Origin: JAKAXS01 sp965279065
Lineage (GTDB): Bacteria; Pseudomonadota; Alphaproteobacteria; Rhizobiales; Hyphomicrobiaceae
Reading direction: 5' to 3'
Assembly (NCBI GenBank): GCA_965279065.1
Contig: OZ257134.1
Coordinates: 1 to 64,000 of the forward strand
Length of the DNA stretch: 64,000 nt
Positions 16,603 to 24,828 of the stretch are shown here, in pieces. Positions within the stretch are counted from its first letter, which is position 1. The number at the start of each line of letters is the position of its first letter. The notes beneath the pieces are model-generated. The model was not told the DNA's origin. It saw nothing but the letters and a program-made list of their open reading frames with translations, and did not search any database. Position numbers and translations under genes: made by a program.

Positions 16603-17586
16603 TCAGTTCGATGCCGTCGAGAACTTGGCTTCGATCAGGGCATCGACCGCCGCCCGCACGTCCACGTCGGGTTTGATCACTTCAGCCTTCTGCAGCGCCA
16701 GCCCGGCGGCCAGGATGGTATCCTTCTGTACCGGCCCGATGCTGGAGTGCGTCAGCTCCGTGCGCTCTTTGAGCTGCTTGTCGATGACGGCGTCCGGCAG
16801 CTTAGTGGCCTTGACGAGCAGGGCATGGAGTTCCTTCGGATTTGCCAATGACCATTCGCGGGCCTGCTCGTAGGCTGTCAATACGCGCTTGACGACATCG
16901 GGATGTTCGCTGGCGAAGGCTTCCCGGACGTTTAGAACGCCCCAGCTGTTCGCTGCGCGATTTCGGTGAAACAGCTTGGCGCCGTTCTCGATCTCGGCTG
17001 AAGCCATCAAGGGATCGAGACCCGCCCAGGCATCGACGTCGCCGCGCAGCAAGGCAGCCTTGCCATCCCCGTGCTGAAGGACGACGACAGTGAGGTCTTT
17101 TTCGGTGAGGCCGACCTCCTGCAGGGAGCGGACGAGGAAGATGTGCGGATCGGTCCCCCGCGTTGCGGCCACCCGCTTGCCCTTGAGATCGGCAACCGAA
17201 TTGATTCCCGTTTCGGGACGCGTGACCAGTGCCGTCCACTCCGGCCGCGAGTACACATAGATCGACTTGATGGGGTTGCCATTGATCTTGCCGATCAGGG
17301 CAGCGGCACCGGCCGTGGAGCCGAAGTCGAGCGAGCTGGCGTTCAGGAACTCCAGTGCCTTGTTTGAGCCGAGCGACTGCACCCACTGGATCGCGATCCC
17401 GTCCTTCGCGAATTCCTTCTCGAGAATCCCGTTCTCCTTGAGTGCCAGCGATACCGGATTGTAAGTGGCCCAGTCGATCTTGATCTCGGTGAGCTTGTCG
17501 GCCGCCGATGCCGCAGTTGGAAGAACCGCGGCTGCGAGCGCCAGAATCACGGCGGTTGCCGTGCGCGCTGTTGAAGTAAGTCTCAT
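16603..17586 (-). CDS. ABC substrate-binding protein 4 (operon 2)
   Basis: A 327-residue periplasmic binding protein with a Sec signal peptide ending near PTAASA-ADK. It is more distant from SsuA than binding proteins 1-3: the mature start reads IKIDWATYNPVSLALKENG instead of the GYQK motif, and the inner motifs are ASSLDFGSTAGAAALIGKI and DVDAWAGLDPLMAS. This suggests a different ligand. It is the first gene of a minus-strand importer operon, and candidate operator site B lies 55 bases upstream of its start. Confidence 0.88.
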   Translation of the reverse strand: MRLTSTARTATAVILALAAAVLPTAASAADKLTEIKIDWATYNPVSLALKENGILEKEFAKDGIAIQWVQSLGSNKALEFLNASSLDFGSTAGAAALIGKINGNPIKSIYVYSRPEWTALVTRPETGINSVADLKGKRVAATRGTDPHIFLVRSLQEVGLTEKDLTVVVLQHGDGKAALLRGDVDAWAGLDPLMASAEIENGAKLFHRNRAANSWGVLNVREAFASEHPDVVKRVLTAYEQAREWSLANPKELHALLVKATKLPDAVIDKQLKERTELTHSSIGPVQKDTILAAGLALQKAEVIKPDVDVRAAVDALIEAKFSTASN

Positions 17587-17640
17587 TGCTCTTGCCCCTG
17601 TGCTGATTTCTCAAAGTCAGGCTAGGGCCGATTGAGGCAC

Positions 17641-17674
17641 GCGCTAACGAAGAAGATGTGCAGACGATATTCGC
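17641..17674 (-). promoter_or_regulatory. Candidate sulfur-regulon operator, site B
   Basis: Matches site A (4366-4399) at 30 of 34 bases: identical GCGCTAACGAAGAA, a 12-base spacer, then identical ATATTCGC. It lies 55 bases upstream of binding protein 4, in the same orientation relative to that gene as site A has to the AprA-like gene. Confidence 0.55.
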
Positions 17675-17856
17675 GTAGTCGGCGAGACTTGTTTCCGCAG
17701 GTGTCCGGAGACAGCAGCGCAGCAGGGCTGGCGGATGCAGCGAATATGCAAAATACAAAAAGTGATTTGGCGGCATGATCGCCGGCGCCAAGGGCACCGC
17801 AGCCGACCACGTTGCCACCAGCCGGAGACGAAAGCCTGCGTTGGGCTGGCCAAAGT

Positions 17857-18099
17857 CTACTTAGGGAATGAAGAAGTTCGACGCTCGTGGCATCGGATCA
17901 ATGTCGGCCATGTTCTGAATTGGTGCGGCCCGACATCTCTTGTCTGCACGGCTGTACCAGCAGCGGATCGCTGCTCAGCCTCGTTCAGCTGCTGCATCAG
18001 CGTCGCCAACATGCTGGGCAAGCTGCGGTCGAGGGGAAGCCGTTCTTTCAGCTCAGCCGCAATGTGCTCGACGATGCGATTGTCGTTGTCTGCCATCAT
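17857..18099 (-). CDS. Small hypothetical cytoplasmic protein
   Basis: An 80-residue protein with no signal peptide or membrane segment. The N-terminal half (MADNDNRIVEHIAAELKERL, then LPSMLATLMQQLNEAEQRS) is predicted helical and amphipathic. The C-terminal part is Arg-rich and less ordered. The tandem ATG at 18099/18096 is preceded by GGAGGAAGGG, a strong ribosome-binding site, which supports translation. It lies upstream of the binding protein 4 operon on the same strand but 270 bases away. I do not recognise the family. Confidence 0.6.
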   Translation of the reverse strand: MMADNDNRIVEHIAAELKERLPLDRSLPSMLATLMQQLNEAEQRSAAGTAVQTRDVGPHQFRTWPTLIRCHERRTSSFPK

Positions 18100-18269
18100 C
18101 CCTTCCTCCGAGCCTGCGCGGCTCTCTGGTTACCAACGAGGCGGGACTCAGGCGGTTCCTGCAGAAACACTGTCAGAAACGACAACGCAATATTGCAAAA
18201 GCCTGAGAGGCGCACGACGCCAACTGATCCGCTCCGCCGTGCTCTCCGCATAGTCTCAATGCGCGACGG

Positions 18270-18407
18270 CTATTGGCCTTCCACTCGAGGCCGTTCCTGG
18301 AGATTCAGACGGTCATGCTCGAGCGGATCGCCTTGGATATGTCTGAAGACGTAAATCACCACGAGGACGACGACGATGGCTAAGGCGATCAACAGGGCTC
18401 TGTTCAT
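18270..18407 (-). CDS. 45-residue single-span membrane microprotein
   Basis: A very short gene encoding MNRALLIALAIVVVLVVIYV, a single hydrophobic helix, followed by a polar tail rich in charged residues (FRHIQGDPLEHDRLNLQERP). Its ATG at 18407 overlaps the stop codon of the upstream CsbD-like gene in an ATGA, so translational coupling is likely. An alternative ATG at 18413 would add two residues. Short one-span proteins of this kind are common in Rhizobiales stress loci, but this one is not assigned to a family. Confidence 0.6.
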   Translation of the reverse strand: MNRALLIALAIVVVLVVIYVFRHIQGDPLEHDRLNLQERPRVEGQ

Positions 18408-18529
18408 CTGCATTTGGATCTCGCCCGAATGGCTAGCTTCTCATTGCCGGTCGCCTTTCCGGCCAGTTCCTTCGCCTTGCCTGCAACCTTATTTGCGTGA
18501 CCGCTGATCTTATCGCCAGTGCAGCTCAT
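18404..18529 (-). CDS. Short CsbD-like stress protein
   Basis: A 41-residue protein whose core KISGHANKVAGKAKELAGKA and following TGNEKL match the repeat of the CsbD-like general stress family (usually 55-70 residues, cytoplasmic, function unknown). The start ATG at 18529 has GGAGG with a 5-base spacer. The C-terminus diverges after TGNEKLA into IRARSKCR, where family members usually continue with EAEG-type sequence, so this may be a truncated copy. It overlaps the downstream membrane microprotein by four bases. Confidence 0.7.
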   Translation of the reverse strand: MSCTGDKISGHANKVAGKAKELAGKATGNEKLAIRARSKCR

Positions 18530-18824
18530 GACAGCCTCCATGTGACTACACCAGCCTGCCAACGCTCAATCCGGAAACCCGTTCCGTGTCCGAACATCAA
18601 TCTTTTTCCGCACAGGCGCTTACCTTCATCTCGGCCACAGAGCTGCGGACAACGAGAAGGACAAGGAGCACGTCGATTTTGTCGGCTGCTCCCGGATCCA
18701 AGACATTCGATCTAGAACGTCTGGCCTAATTGGCTCGCTTTGGCCGCAGAGGCATCTGTCCTCGGCTGCTCGATCATCGACTGCATCATGCGCGATGGGG
18801 TGGTGGCCTCTGAGGGTTCAAAGC
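18530..18824. other. About 295-bp non-coding stretch
   Basis: No convincing gene is seen on either strand. It separates the minus-strand CsbD-like gene from the plus-strand adenylate ligase and should hold both promoters. A short plus-strand reading frame from 18497 has no ribosome-binding site and atypical composition. Confidence 0.4.
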
Positions 18825-20300
18825 ATGACGGAATTCTTCCGCTTTTTGGGGCAGCTCGTTCGCTTGGATCCGCGCTTTCTCGGCGGCGCGGCGGCGGTGC
18901 AAGCCGTCCAAGAGCAAAAGTTTCGCCGGCTCATCAAACATGCCGCAGAGAAGTCGCCGTTCTACGCCCGGAAGTTCGCCGGGATCGATTTGGCCTCGTG
19001 TGCGCTGACCGACCTGCCCATTCTGTCAAAACGCGAGATGATGGAGAACTTCGACGACGTCGTGACCGATCGCTCTCTCCGCCGTGGCGAGATCCAGCAG
19101 TTTTTGGACGAGCCGTCGAACCTGGGGAGGTTCTACCATGGAAAGTACGGCATCGCGCACACGTCTGGAAGCCAGGGCCGCCCGGCCCTCATCGTGCAAG
19201 ATAAGGCGTCGCTCGGTCTGACGTTTGCGATGCAGGTGGTCCGCGGCTCGTCAGGGAACAAGAAGCGCCTCAGGCATCTCGCCCACATCTTTTCGCCGGC
19301 GCGGATGGCGGTCGTTACGCAACGGCCGGGGTTCTATCCAAGCGGCTTCTCGTTCAGTTACATCCCTGCAGCGCTCAAGCCGTTCTTCAAGGTCAAATGG
19401 CTTTCAGTTTTTGATCCGATTGCAACCACTGTCAAAGCCCTCAATGAGTTCCAGCCGAACTTCATCACCGGCTACACGAGTTCCCTGCAGACGCTAGCCC
19501 GCGAACAAAGTGCCGGACGCCTCCGGCTGAGAGGCTCCGGAGCCCTCGAACAGATCATCAATATCAGCGAGCCACTCCCGGGAGTATCGCTCGCGAAGAT
19601 CGAAGACGCCTTTGGCGTGCCGGTCGCAGATCAGTACGCCATGGGCGAGTGCCTGGCCTTGACGTCCGGCTGCCCGGGGCACAGCGGCTCGCATCTCAAT
19701 GCCGACTACGCCATCCTTGAAGTCGTCGACGCAGATTACCGGCCTGTTGCCGCCGGGCAGAAAGGCGCAAAGGTCTTGGTGACAAATCTATACAATCTTG
19801 TGCAGCCCTTCATTCGCTACGAAATCGACGACGTGGTGACCATGAGCGCCACACCTTGCTCGTGCGGCAGCTGCCTGCCACTTATCAGATCGATAGAGGG
19901 CCGCAGCAAAGATAAGCTTTGGGTTGAGATCGCCGGGAAATACAGGGAACTGCCATACTACTTGTTTCTTGCGGCTTTACATAACGACCTTGATCTCGCC
20001 GAACATCAAGTCGTTCAGACCGGACGAAATAGGTTCACCGTCCGTGTTGTTCCACAGGCGGGTAAAGTCCTGTCCAAGGCGCGCATAAGAAGGCTTGTAC
20101 AGAAGTCGGTCGACATCGAAGGGATGTCGGACATCGTTCGCTTCGACGTCGAGCTTGCCGATCATATAGATCGCGGTCCGTCTGGGAAAGCGGAGCGCGT
20201 TCGCAATCTCGTTGGACCGCCTCCAACCGATGGCGTCGCCGTTCCATCGGCTTTCGCCGACGGCACCGATGCCGTTCTCCATCAATCGTGGGGTTCATGA
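18825..20300 (+). CDS. CapK/PaaK-like adenylate-forming ligase
   Basis: A 491-residue cytoplasmic protein of the phenylacetate-CoA ligase / coenzyme F390 synthetase / CapK branch of the AMP-forming superfamily. Visible motifs are the phosphate-binding loop HTSGSQGRPALIV near residue 110, VADQYAMGECLAL, and IRYEIDDVV, which contains the ATP-ribose-binding Asp. A Cys-rich stretch CSCGSCLP precedes the C-terminal subdomain. I start at the ATG at 18825 (GAGGG eight bases upstream) rather than 18795. Its stop overlaps the start of a membrane methyltransferase. Relatives occur in polysaccharide and secondary-metabolite loci. The acyl substrate is unknown. Confidence 0.8.
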   Translation: MTEFFRFLGQLVRLDPRFLGGAAAVQAVQEQKFRRLIKHAAEKSPFYARKFAGIDLASCALTDLPILSKREMMENFDDVVTDRSLRRGEIQQFLDEPSNLGRFYHGKYGIAHTSGSQGRPALIVQDKASLGLTFAMQVVRGSSGNKKRLRHLAHIFSPARMAVVTQRPGFYPSGFSFSYIPAALKPFFKVKWLSVFDPIATTVKALNEFQPNFITGYTSSLQTLAREQSAGRLRLRGSGALEQIINISEPLPGVSLAKIEDAFGVPVADQYAMGECLALTSGCPGHSGSHLNADYAILEVVDADYRPVAAGQKGAKVLVTNLYNLVQPFIRYEIDDVVTMSATPCSCGSCLPLIRSIEGRSKDKLWVEIAGKYRELPYYLFLAALHNDLDLAEHQVVQTGRNRFTVRVVPQAGKVLSKARIRRLVQKSVDIEGMSDIVRFDVELADHIDRGPSGKAERVRNLVGPPPTDGVAVPSAFADGTDAVLHQSWGS

Positions 20301-20833
20301 TGTCGGGGACCGCAGCCGCGTTGACGCTTGCGTATTTTGCGATGACGTCGACCCTGACGTTTTTGCACTTCAATCGGCGCGAGAAAGAACCCCTTGGAGC
20401 GACGTTCATCACCGTTGCGGCCGTACTGGGAACGTTGGTCAACGTCGTCTTGTGGTGGCATCTTCCACCAAGTGACGGCGGCATAGCCCTTGCAATAATC
20501 CTTCTCGCAACCGTGATTTACGGCCTGGCAATTCGCGCCAGCTACAAGCAAGGTTTTTGGCGGGCCTTCAGCCTGCGCACGCCGTCAGATGTCGTTGACA
20601 GCGGCATTTACCGCTACGTGCGCCACCCATTCTATGTCTCTTACATGCTCTACTGGATCGCTTGGTGCGCGCTCAACTCATGTCACGTGGCGTCGCTTCT
20701 GATAGCCGCCCTCATGATCTGCGTTTACGTGGTGGCAGCTATTAAGGAGGAGCGCGTGCTGACCTCCAGTTTCGGCGAGCGCTATGCGATCTATTCGGAC
20801 CAGACGCGAATGTTCTGCCCTTGGATCTTTTGA
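20297..20833 (+). CDS. Isoprenylcysteine/phospholipid methyltransferase-like membrane protein
   Basis: A 178-residue integral membrane protein with about five hydrophobic segments and the ICMT/PEMT signature: GIYRYVRHPFYVSYMLYW, where the RHP motif binds SAM, and later KEERVLTSSFGERYAIY. It is a SAM-dependent methyltransferase acting on a lipid-like or membrane-proximal acceptor. ATGA couples it to the adenylate ligase (the ATG at 20297 overlaps the stop at 20298-20300; the ATG at 20300 is an alternative), so the two probably act on one molecule. The acceptor is unknown. Confidence 0.82.
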   Translation: MMSGTAAALTLAYFAMTSTLTFLHFNRREKEPLGATFITVAAVLGTLVNVVLWWHLPPSDGGIALAIILLATVIYGLAIRASYKQGFWRAFSLRTPSDVVDSGIYRYVRHPFYVSYMLYWIAWCALNSCHVASLLIAALMICVYVVAAIKEERVLTSSFGERYAIYSDQTRMFCPWIF

Positions 20834-21170
20834 TGGGTCCTGCGTGTCGAAGAGCCGGCGGCAACTCCTGGGTGGTCCGCTATGGCTCATCCTCGTCGGG
20901 TAGGTCCTGAGTCACGCGAGTCGATTCAAGGACCCAGTGCCAGACTGCGCCGTCTTCAGGGCCGCGACCCAACCGGTGCGCTCGCAATATCCCAAGACAC
21001 GCCGGCGCTAGTCAGTCGATCCGGACGTCGCTCTCCCCGCGTTTCTGGAACGCCCAGCATGTCCCGGCAAATAAGACATTCTGCTTTTCTTTGCCGATCT
21101 TCGTATTTGCCGGCCGCTGACGGGACCGTCACTACTGGGGCAATCAAACCCAGCCGCCCCGGGGAAGCAC
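20834..21170. other. 337-bp leader of the AhpD/ABC operon
   Basis: No gene is supported. A long plus-strand open frame from 20882 reads through the AhpD gene out of frame and is Arg/Ser-rich, so I treat it as a shadow. The 3' part contains AATAAGACATTCTGCTTTTC followed by candidate operator site D. Confidence 0.5.
21090..21112 (+). promoter_or_regulatory. Candidate sulfur-regulon operator, site D
   Basis: Contains GCCGATCTTCGTATTT. It matches site C at 20 of 23 bases, and site E (27869-27891, other strand) in the core GCCGATCTTC-N-TATTT. It ends 58 bases upstream of the AhpD-like gene start. Confidence 0.55.
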
Positions 21171-21758
21171 ATGTCGCGACTACCGCTCAGGAGCATCGAC
21201 GATGCACCAGAAGCAAGCCGTGTGGCGCTGGAAACAGCAGAGCGCAACAACGGCTATCTGCCCAACCTGCTACGTGTCCTGGCCAACGCACCGGCAGCGC
21301 TCGAAGCGTATCTGACACTCTCCGGCATCAACGCAAAAGCGTCGCTCAGCCTGCGAGAGCGGGAAATCGTCCAGATTACAGCAGCGACGACGCACGGCTG
21401 CGGCTTCTGCGTCGCAGGGCACACGGCGATTGCTCTCAAGAAGGCGGGTCTCGACCAGCGTTTGGTCGACGATGCCCGCAACAATCAGCCTCTGTCGGAT
21501 CCCAGGCTCAATGCCGTTGCGGTGTTCACGCGTGCGGTGATCGCCGCACGGGGGGCCGTTCCGGACAACGCGCTGATCGCCTTCAAGGACGCCGGCTTTG
21601 ATAACGGCGCGACATTGGAAGTCGTCCTGGGCGTGAGTCTCGCGACGCTGTGCAATTTTGCGAACAATCTGGGCCGGCCTGTTCTCAATCCGGAGCTGGA
21701 GCCTTTTCGCTGGGACGGGCTGGCGCAGTCATCCGGTAAGACGGTGGCGGCCGAATGA
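21171..21758 (+). CDS. AhpD-like carboxymuconolactone decarboxylase family protein
   Basis: A 195-residue all-helical protein of the AhpD/CMD family. The peroxidatic motif E-x11-C-x2-C-x3-H is complete (EIVQITAATTHGCGFCVAGH), as in alkylhydroperoxidase AhpD, so a thiol-based peroxidase or disulfide-reductase activity is likely. The start ATG is at 21171, after GGGGAAGC. It is the first gene of a coupled operon (AhpD, acyl-CoA dehydrogenase-like protein, ATPase, binding protein, permease). Such genes sit beside flavin-dependent desulfurisation genes in other bacteria, so it may deal with peroxide or reactive sulfur formed there, by inference. Confidence 0.87.
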   Translation: MSRLPLRSIDDAPEASRVALETAERNNGYLPNLLRVLANAPAALEAYLTLSGINAKASLSLREREIVQITAATTHGCGFCVAGHTAIALKKAGLDQRLVDDARNNQPLSDPRLNAVAVFTRAVIAARGAVPDNALIAFKDAGFDNGATLEVVLGVSLATLCNFANNLGRPVLNPELEPFRWDGLAQSSGKTVAAE

Positions 21759-22852
21759 GCCCGGTGCAACCAGCGAGCGGACTTTCGGCTTTGCCATCCG
21801 CATTTCTAGACTGGCTGAAGGCGAGCGCTGACGGCCTAGATACCGGAGGCGTCTCGCCATCTGAAGTGCTTCCGGCTCTAGCCGACGCCGGCCTGACCCG
21901 CGTCGGTGTTCCTGTCAGCGCGGGCGGCGATGGGGCGGCCCTCATAGACGCCGTGACGGCCATCAAGGACGTCGCATCCCGGTCGTTGACGGCAGCCTTC
22001 GTGCTTTGGGGACACCGCACCTATATCGAGTATCTGCTGCAAAGCCCAAACGCCAGACTGCGCGAACGACTGCTTCCGGATCTGCTGGCCGGCAAGCTCG
22101 CCGGTGCGACGGGCCTGTCCAACGCCATGAAGCATCTGGAGGGCCTGGAGGAGCTGCAATTCCATGCACCGGGGCAGAAAGATCAGAAGCTGGTCAGCGG
22201 CAACCTGCCATGGGTGACGAACGTCCGCCCGGAAGGTTTTGTGGTCGCCGTCGCAGTGTCGACGGAGGCCGGCGCTCCACTCATCGCTTCGTTGTCTTCC
22301 GATGACGAAGGTCTCATCAGGTCGCAAGACCTGGACCTCCTCGGCCTGCGCTCCAGCAATACGGCAGCGCTCTCCGCGTCAAACGTGTCCATCGGGCCGG
22401 ACGACGTTCTCCATTTCAACGCCACGACGTGGCTGCCACAGATACGACCCGCGTTTCTCGGGTTGCAATGCGGATTGTCGTTGGGGCTGGCACGACGCGC
22501 GCTGACTGAAGCTGGCAACGCGACCGCTAGCGGCCGCAGCGTTCTGCGCAAGTCCATCGCGCACAATGAAGGCTTCCTCGAGCAGGCCGAACGCGATCTC
22601 TTCGAAGGCTTGCGCAACAACACCTTTCGCACGAATCCGGCCGCCCTGTTCCGCATCCGTCTGACTCTGGCGGATATCGTCGTGCAGGCGCTCGGCCTGG
22701 AACTGCAGGCGAGCGGCGGTCGCGCCTACCTTTCGGGGCCCGGTAGGGATTTCGCGAGGCGGTGGCGGGAAGCAGCCTTCATACCTGTGGTCACACCAAG
22801 CGTCGTGCAGCTTAGGACAGCTTTGGCGCTCCACGCGAAGGATAGCGCATGA
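21755..22852 (+). CDS. Acyl-CoA dehydrogenase-like flavoprotein (SfnB/DszC-type candidate)
   Basis: A 365-residue protein with the acyl-CoA dehydrogenase fold: an N-terminal helical domain (VLPALADAGLTRVGVPVSAGG), a middle beta domain (TGLSNAMKH, GNLPWVTNV) and a C-terminal helical domain ending ARRWREAAFIPVVTPS. No clear catalytic Glu of true dehydrogenases could be placed. With its position between AhpD and a sulfonate-type ABC importer, this suggests an SfnB- or DszC-like FMNH2-dependent enzyme acting on an imported organosulfur compound. That role is inferred. ATGA overlaps exist on both sides. A canonical fatty acyl-CoA dehydrogenase is the alternative. Confidence 0.75.
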   Translation: MSPVQPASGLSALPSAFLDWLKASADGLDTGGVSPSEVLPALADAGLTRVGVPVSAGGDGAALIDAVTAIKDVASRSLTAAFVLWGHRTYIEYLLQSPNARLRERLLPDLLAGKLAGATGLSNAMKHLEGLEELQFHAPGQKDQKLVSGNLPWVTNVRPEGFVVAVAVSTEAGAPLIASLSSDDEGLIRSQDLDLLGLRSSNTAALSASNVSIGPDDVLHFNATTWLPQIRPAFLGLQCGLSLGLARRALTEAGNATASGRSVLRKSIAHNEGFLEQAERDLFEGLRNNTFRTNPAALFRIRLTLADIVVQALGLELQASGGRAYLSGPGRDFARRWREAAFIPVVTPSVVQLRTALALHAKDSA

Positions 22853-23625
22853 CAGCGGCTACCCCGCTTTTGCAGGCCTCTGCCGTCTCCTTCCGGTATC
22901 CGAATGCCGACAAGCCAACGCTGAACGATTTCGATCTTTCACTCCGGCCAGGCGAAGTCGTCAGCGTGCTCGGCCCGAGCGGTGTCGGCAAATCGAGCCT
23001 CCTACGCATGCTGGGTGGGCTGCAACAACCGTCTGCCGGAACGGTCTCGATCGAAGGCTCGCCGATGCGCACGCCCCATCCTCGCGTGGCGATCGCTTTT
23101 CAGAACCCCGCGTTGCTTCCGTGGCTCAACTTGGAAAGCAACGTCGCATTCGGATTGGATTTCCGCCATCAGCCGACGCTTTCACCAGCGGATCGCGCCG
23201 CTCGCATCAAGCGGGCATTGGAGGAGGTGGGCCTGACCGATGCGCGCCACCACCGCACGTCCGCACTTTCCGGTGGCATGGCGCAACGTGCTTCGCTTGC
23301 GCGATGCCTCGCCCGCCAGCCGAAGATTTTGTTGCTCGATGAGCCGTTCGGCGCCCTTGACGAAATTACCCGCGCCGAGATGCAGGTGCTGCTGCTGAAG
23401 GTCGTCCGCGATTTCGGAACGGCCGTGGTCTTGATCACGCATGATCTCGACGAGGCGCTCCTGGTCTCGGATCGCGTGATCCTGCTCGGAGGAACACCTG
23501 CGGGCGAAGCCGGTCAATGGCACGTCGGCATCCCTCATCCGCGCGACGATCACGTGGCAGAGCTTGGTCAGATCCGCATCGAGATCGTGAAGGCTCTCCG
23601 CCACGCACAACAACGGCTCAACTGA
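22849..23625 (+). CDS. Sulfonate/nitrate/taurine-type ABC ATPase (operon 3)
   Basis: A 258-residue ABC ATPase with Walker A GPSGVGKSS, Q-loop AFQNPALLPW, the somewhat unusual signature LSGGMAQRASLARCLA, Walker B ILLLDEPFGALDEITR and switch His in LITHDLDEA. The start overlaps the stop of the acyl-CoA dehydrogenase-like gene. It works with the binding protein and permease that follow. The substrate is unknown, though co-expression with AhpD and the flavoprotein favours an organosulfur compound. Confidence 0.92.
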   Translation: MTAATPLLQASAVSFRYPNADKPTLNDFDLSLRPGEVVSVLGPSGVGKSSLLRMLGGLQQPSAGTVSIEGSPMRTPHPRVAIAFQNPALLPWLNLESNVAFGLDFRHQPTLSPADRAARIKRALEEVGLTDARHHRTSALSGGMAQRASLARCLARQPKILLLDEPFGALDEITRAEMQVLLLKVVRDFGTAVVLITHDLDEALLVSDRVILLGGTPAGEAGQWHVGIPHPRDDHVAELGQIRIEIVKALRHAQQRLN

Positions 23626-23643
23626 TAGCATTCGAGGAACACC

Positions 23644-24828
23644 ATGAACGAGGAATTCTTCTCGCGTCGCGACATCGTCAAGCTCGCGGGTTTGCTGACC
23701 GCAGCTGGAGCCCTGCCGTTTCTCAAAGCGTTCGACGCCAAGGCGCACGACAAGACGGAACCCGTCAAGATCGGCTATCTCCCGATCACGGATGCGACAC
23801 CGCTACTTGTCGCTCATGCCAACGGTCTGTTCGATGCCGAAGGTATCCAGGCCGAGAAGCCTGTCTTGTTCAGAAGCTGGGCACAGCTCGTCGAGGCTTT
23901 CATCGCCGGCCAGGTGAATGTCGTCCACGTCCTCTCGCCGATCGCCGTCTGGGCGCGCTACGGCAGTAAGGTTCCGGCCAAGGTCGTGGCCTGGAACCAC
24001 ACCTCAGGATCCGCGCTGACGGTGGGCAAGGACATCGCGAACATCAAGGATCTCGGCGGCAAGACGGTCGCCATTCCGTTCTGGTATTCCATCCACAACG
24101 TCGTGCTTCAGGAGCTGCTTCGCGCCAACGGCCTGACACCTGTCTCCAAGAAGGCAGAAATCGCGGCCAACGAGGTCAATCTCGTCATCCTGCCGCCGCC
24201 GGACATGGTGCCCGCGCTCGCCGCAAAGCAGATCGCCGGCTATATCGTCGCCGAACCCTTTAATGCCGCCGGCGAAGCGCTGGGCGTCGGCAAGGTCCTG
24301 CGCTTTACCGGCGACGTTTGGAAAGACCACGCGTGCTGTGTCGTTCTGCTGCACGAAAGCGCCGTCACCGCACGCGCCGAGTGGTCGCAGAAGGTCGTCA
24401 ACGCCATCGTCAAGGCTCAGCTTTGGACGCGGGACAATCGCGCGGAGACGGCCAAGCTTCTCTCCAAGGATGGCGCGAACAAGTACACGCCGCACACCGT
24501 CGAAGTTCTGAGCAAGGTGCTCTCTCCGCCCGCCGCGGACGTCGGGAGCTACCTGGCGTCCGGAGCGATAACTCATAAAGATTGGAACGAGCAGCGCATC
24601 GACTTCCAACCCTATCCCTATCCCAGCTATACCGAAGAGCTGGTCCGCCTGCTCAAGAAGACTCTTGTCGAAGGCGATAAGGCATTTCTCGATGCGCTGG
24701 ACCCCGCCTTTGCCGCCAAGGACCTCGTCGACGATAGCTTCGTCAAGAAGGCGATTGTCGCGAATGGCGGGTTGACCGCGTTTGGCCTGCCCGATGGCTT
24801 CACCCGCCAGGAGGTCATAAGCGCTTGA
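23644..24828 (+). CDS. NrtA/NMT1-like ABC substrate-binding protein 5 (operon 3)
   Basis: A 394-residue periplasmic binding protein, longer than the SsuA group. The N-terminus SRRDIVKLAGLLTAAGALPF has a twin-arginine motif, so Tat export is likely. The mature region has VKIGYLPITDATPLLVAHA, DLGGKTVAIPFWYSIHN and AGYIVAEPFNAAGEALG, resembling the NrtA/CmpA/NMT1 class rather than SsuA. GAGGAAC precedes the ATG at 23644. Its stop overlaps the TTG start of the permease. The ligand is unknown. Confidence 0.9.
   Translation: MNEEFFSRRDIVKLAGLLTAAGALPFLKAFDAKAHDKTEPVKIGYLPITDATPLLVAHANGLFDAEGIQAEKPVLFRSWAQLVEAFIAGQVNVVHVLSPIAVWARYGSKVPAKVVAWNHTSGSALTVGKDIANIKDLGGKTVAIPFWYSIHNVVLQELLRANGLTPVSKKAEIAANEVNLVILPPPDMVPALAAKQIAGYIVAEPFNAAGEALGVGKVLRFTGDVWKDHACCVVLLHESAVTARAEWSQKVVNAIVKAQLWTRDNRAETAKLLSKDGANKYTPHTVEVLSKVLSPPAADVGSYLASGAITHKDWNEQRIDFQPYPYPSYTEELVRLLKKTLVEGDKAFLDALDPAFAAKDLVDDSFVKKAIVANGGLTAFGLPDGFTRQEVISA

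Noticed and set aside
20882..21601. 239-codon plus-strand frame before and within the AhpD-like gene
   Set aside because: It overlaps AhpD in another frame and is Arg/Ser/Pro-rich without a ribosome-binding site.
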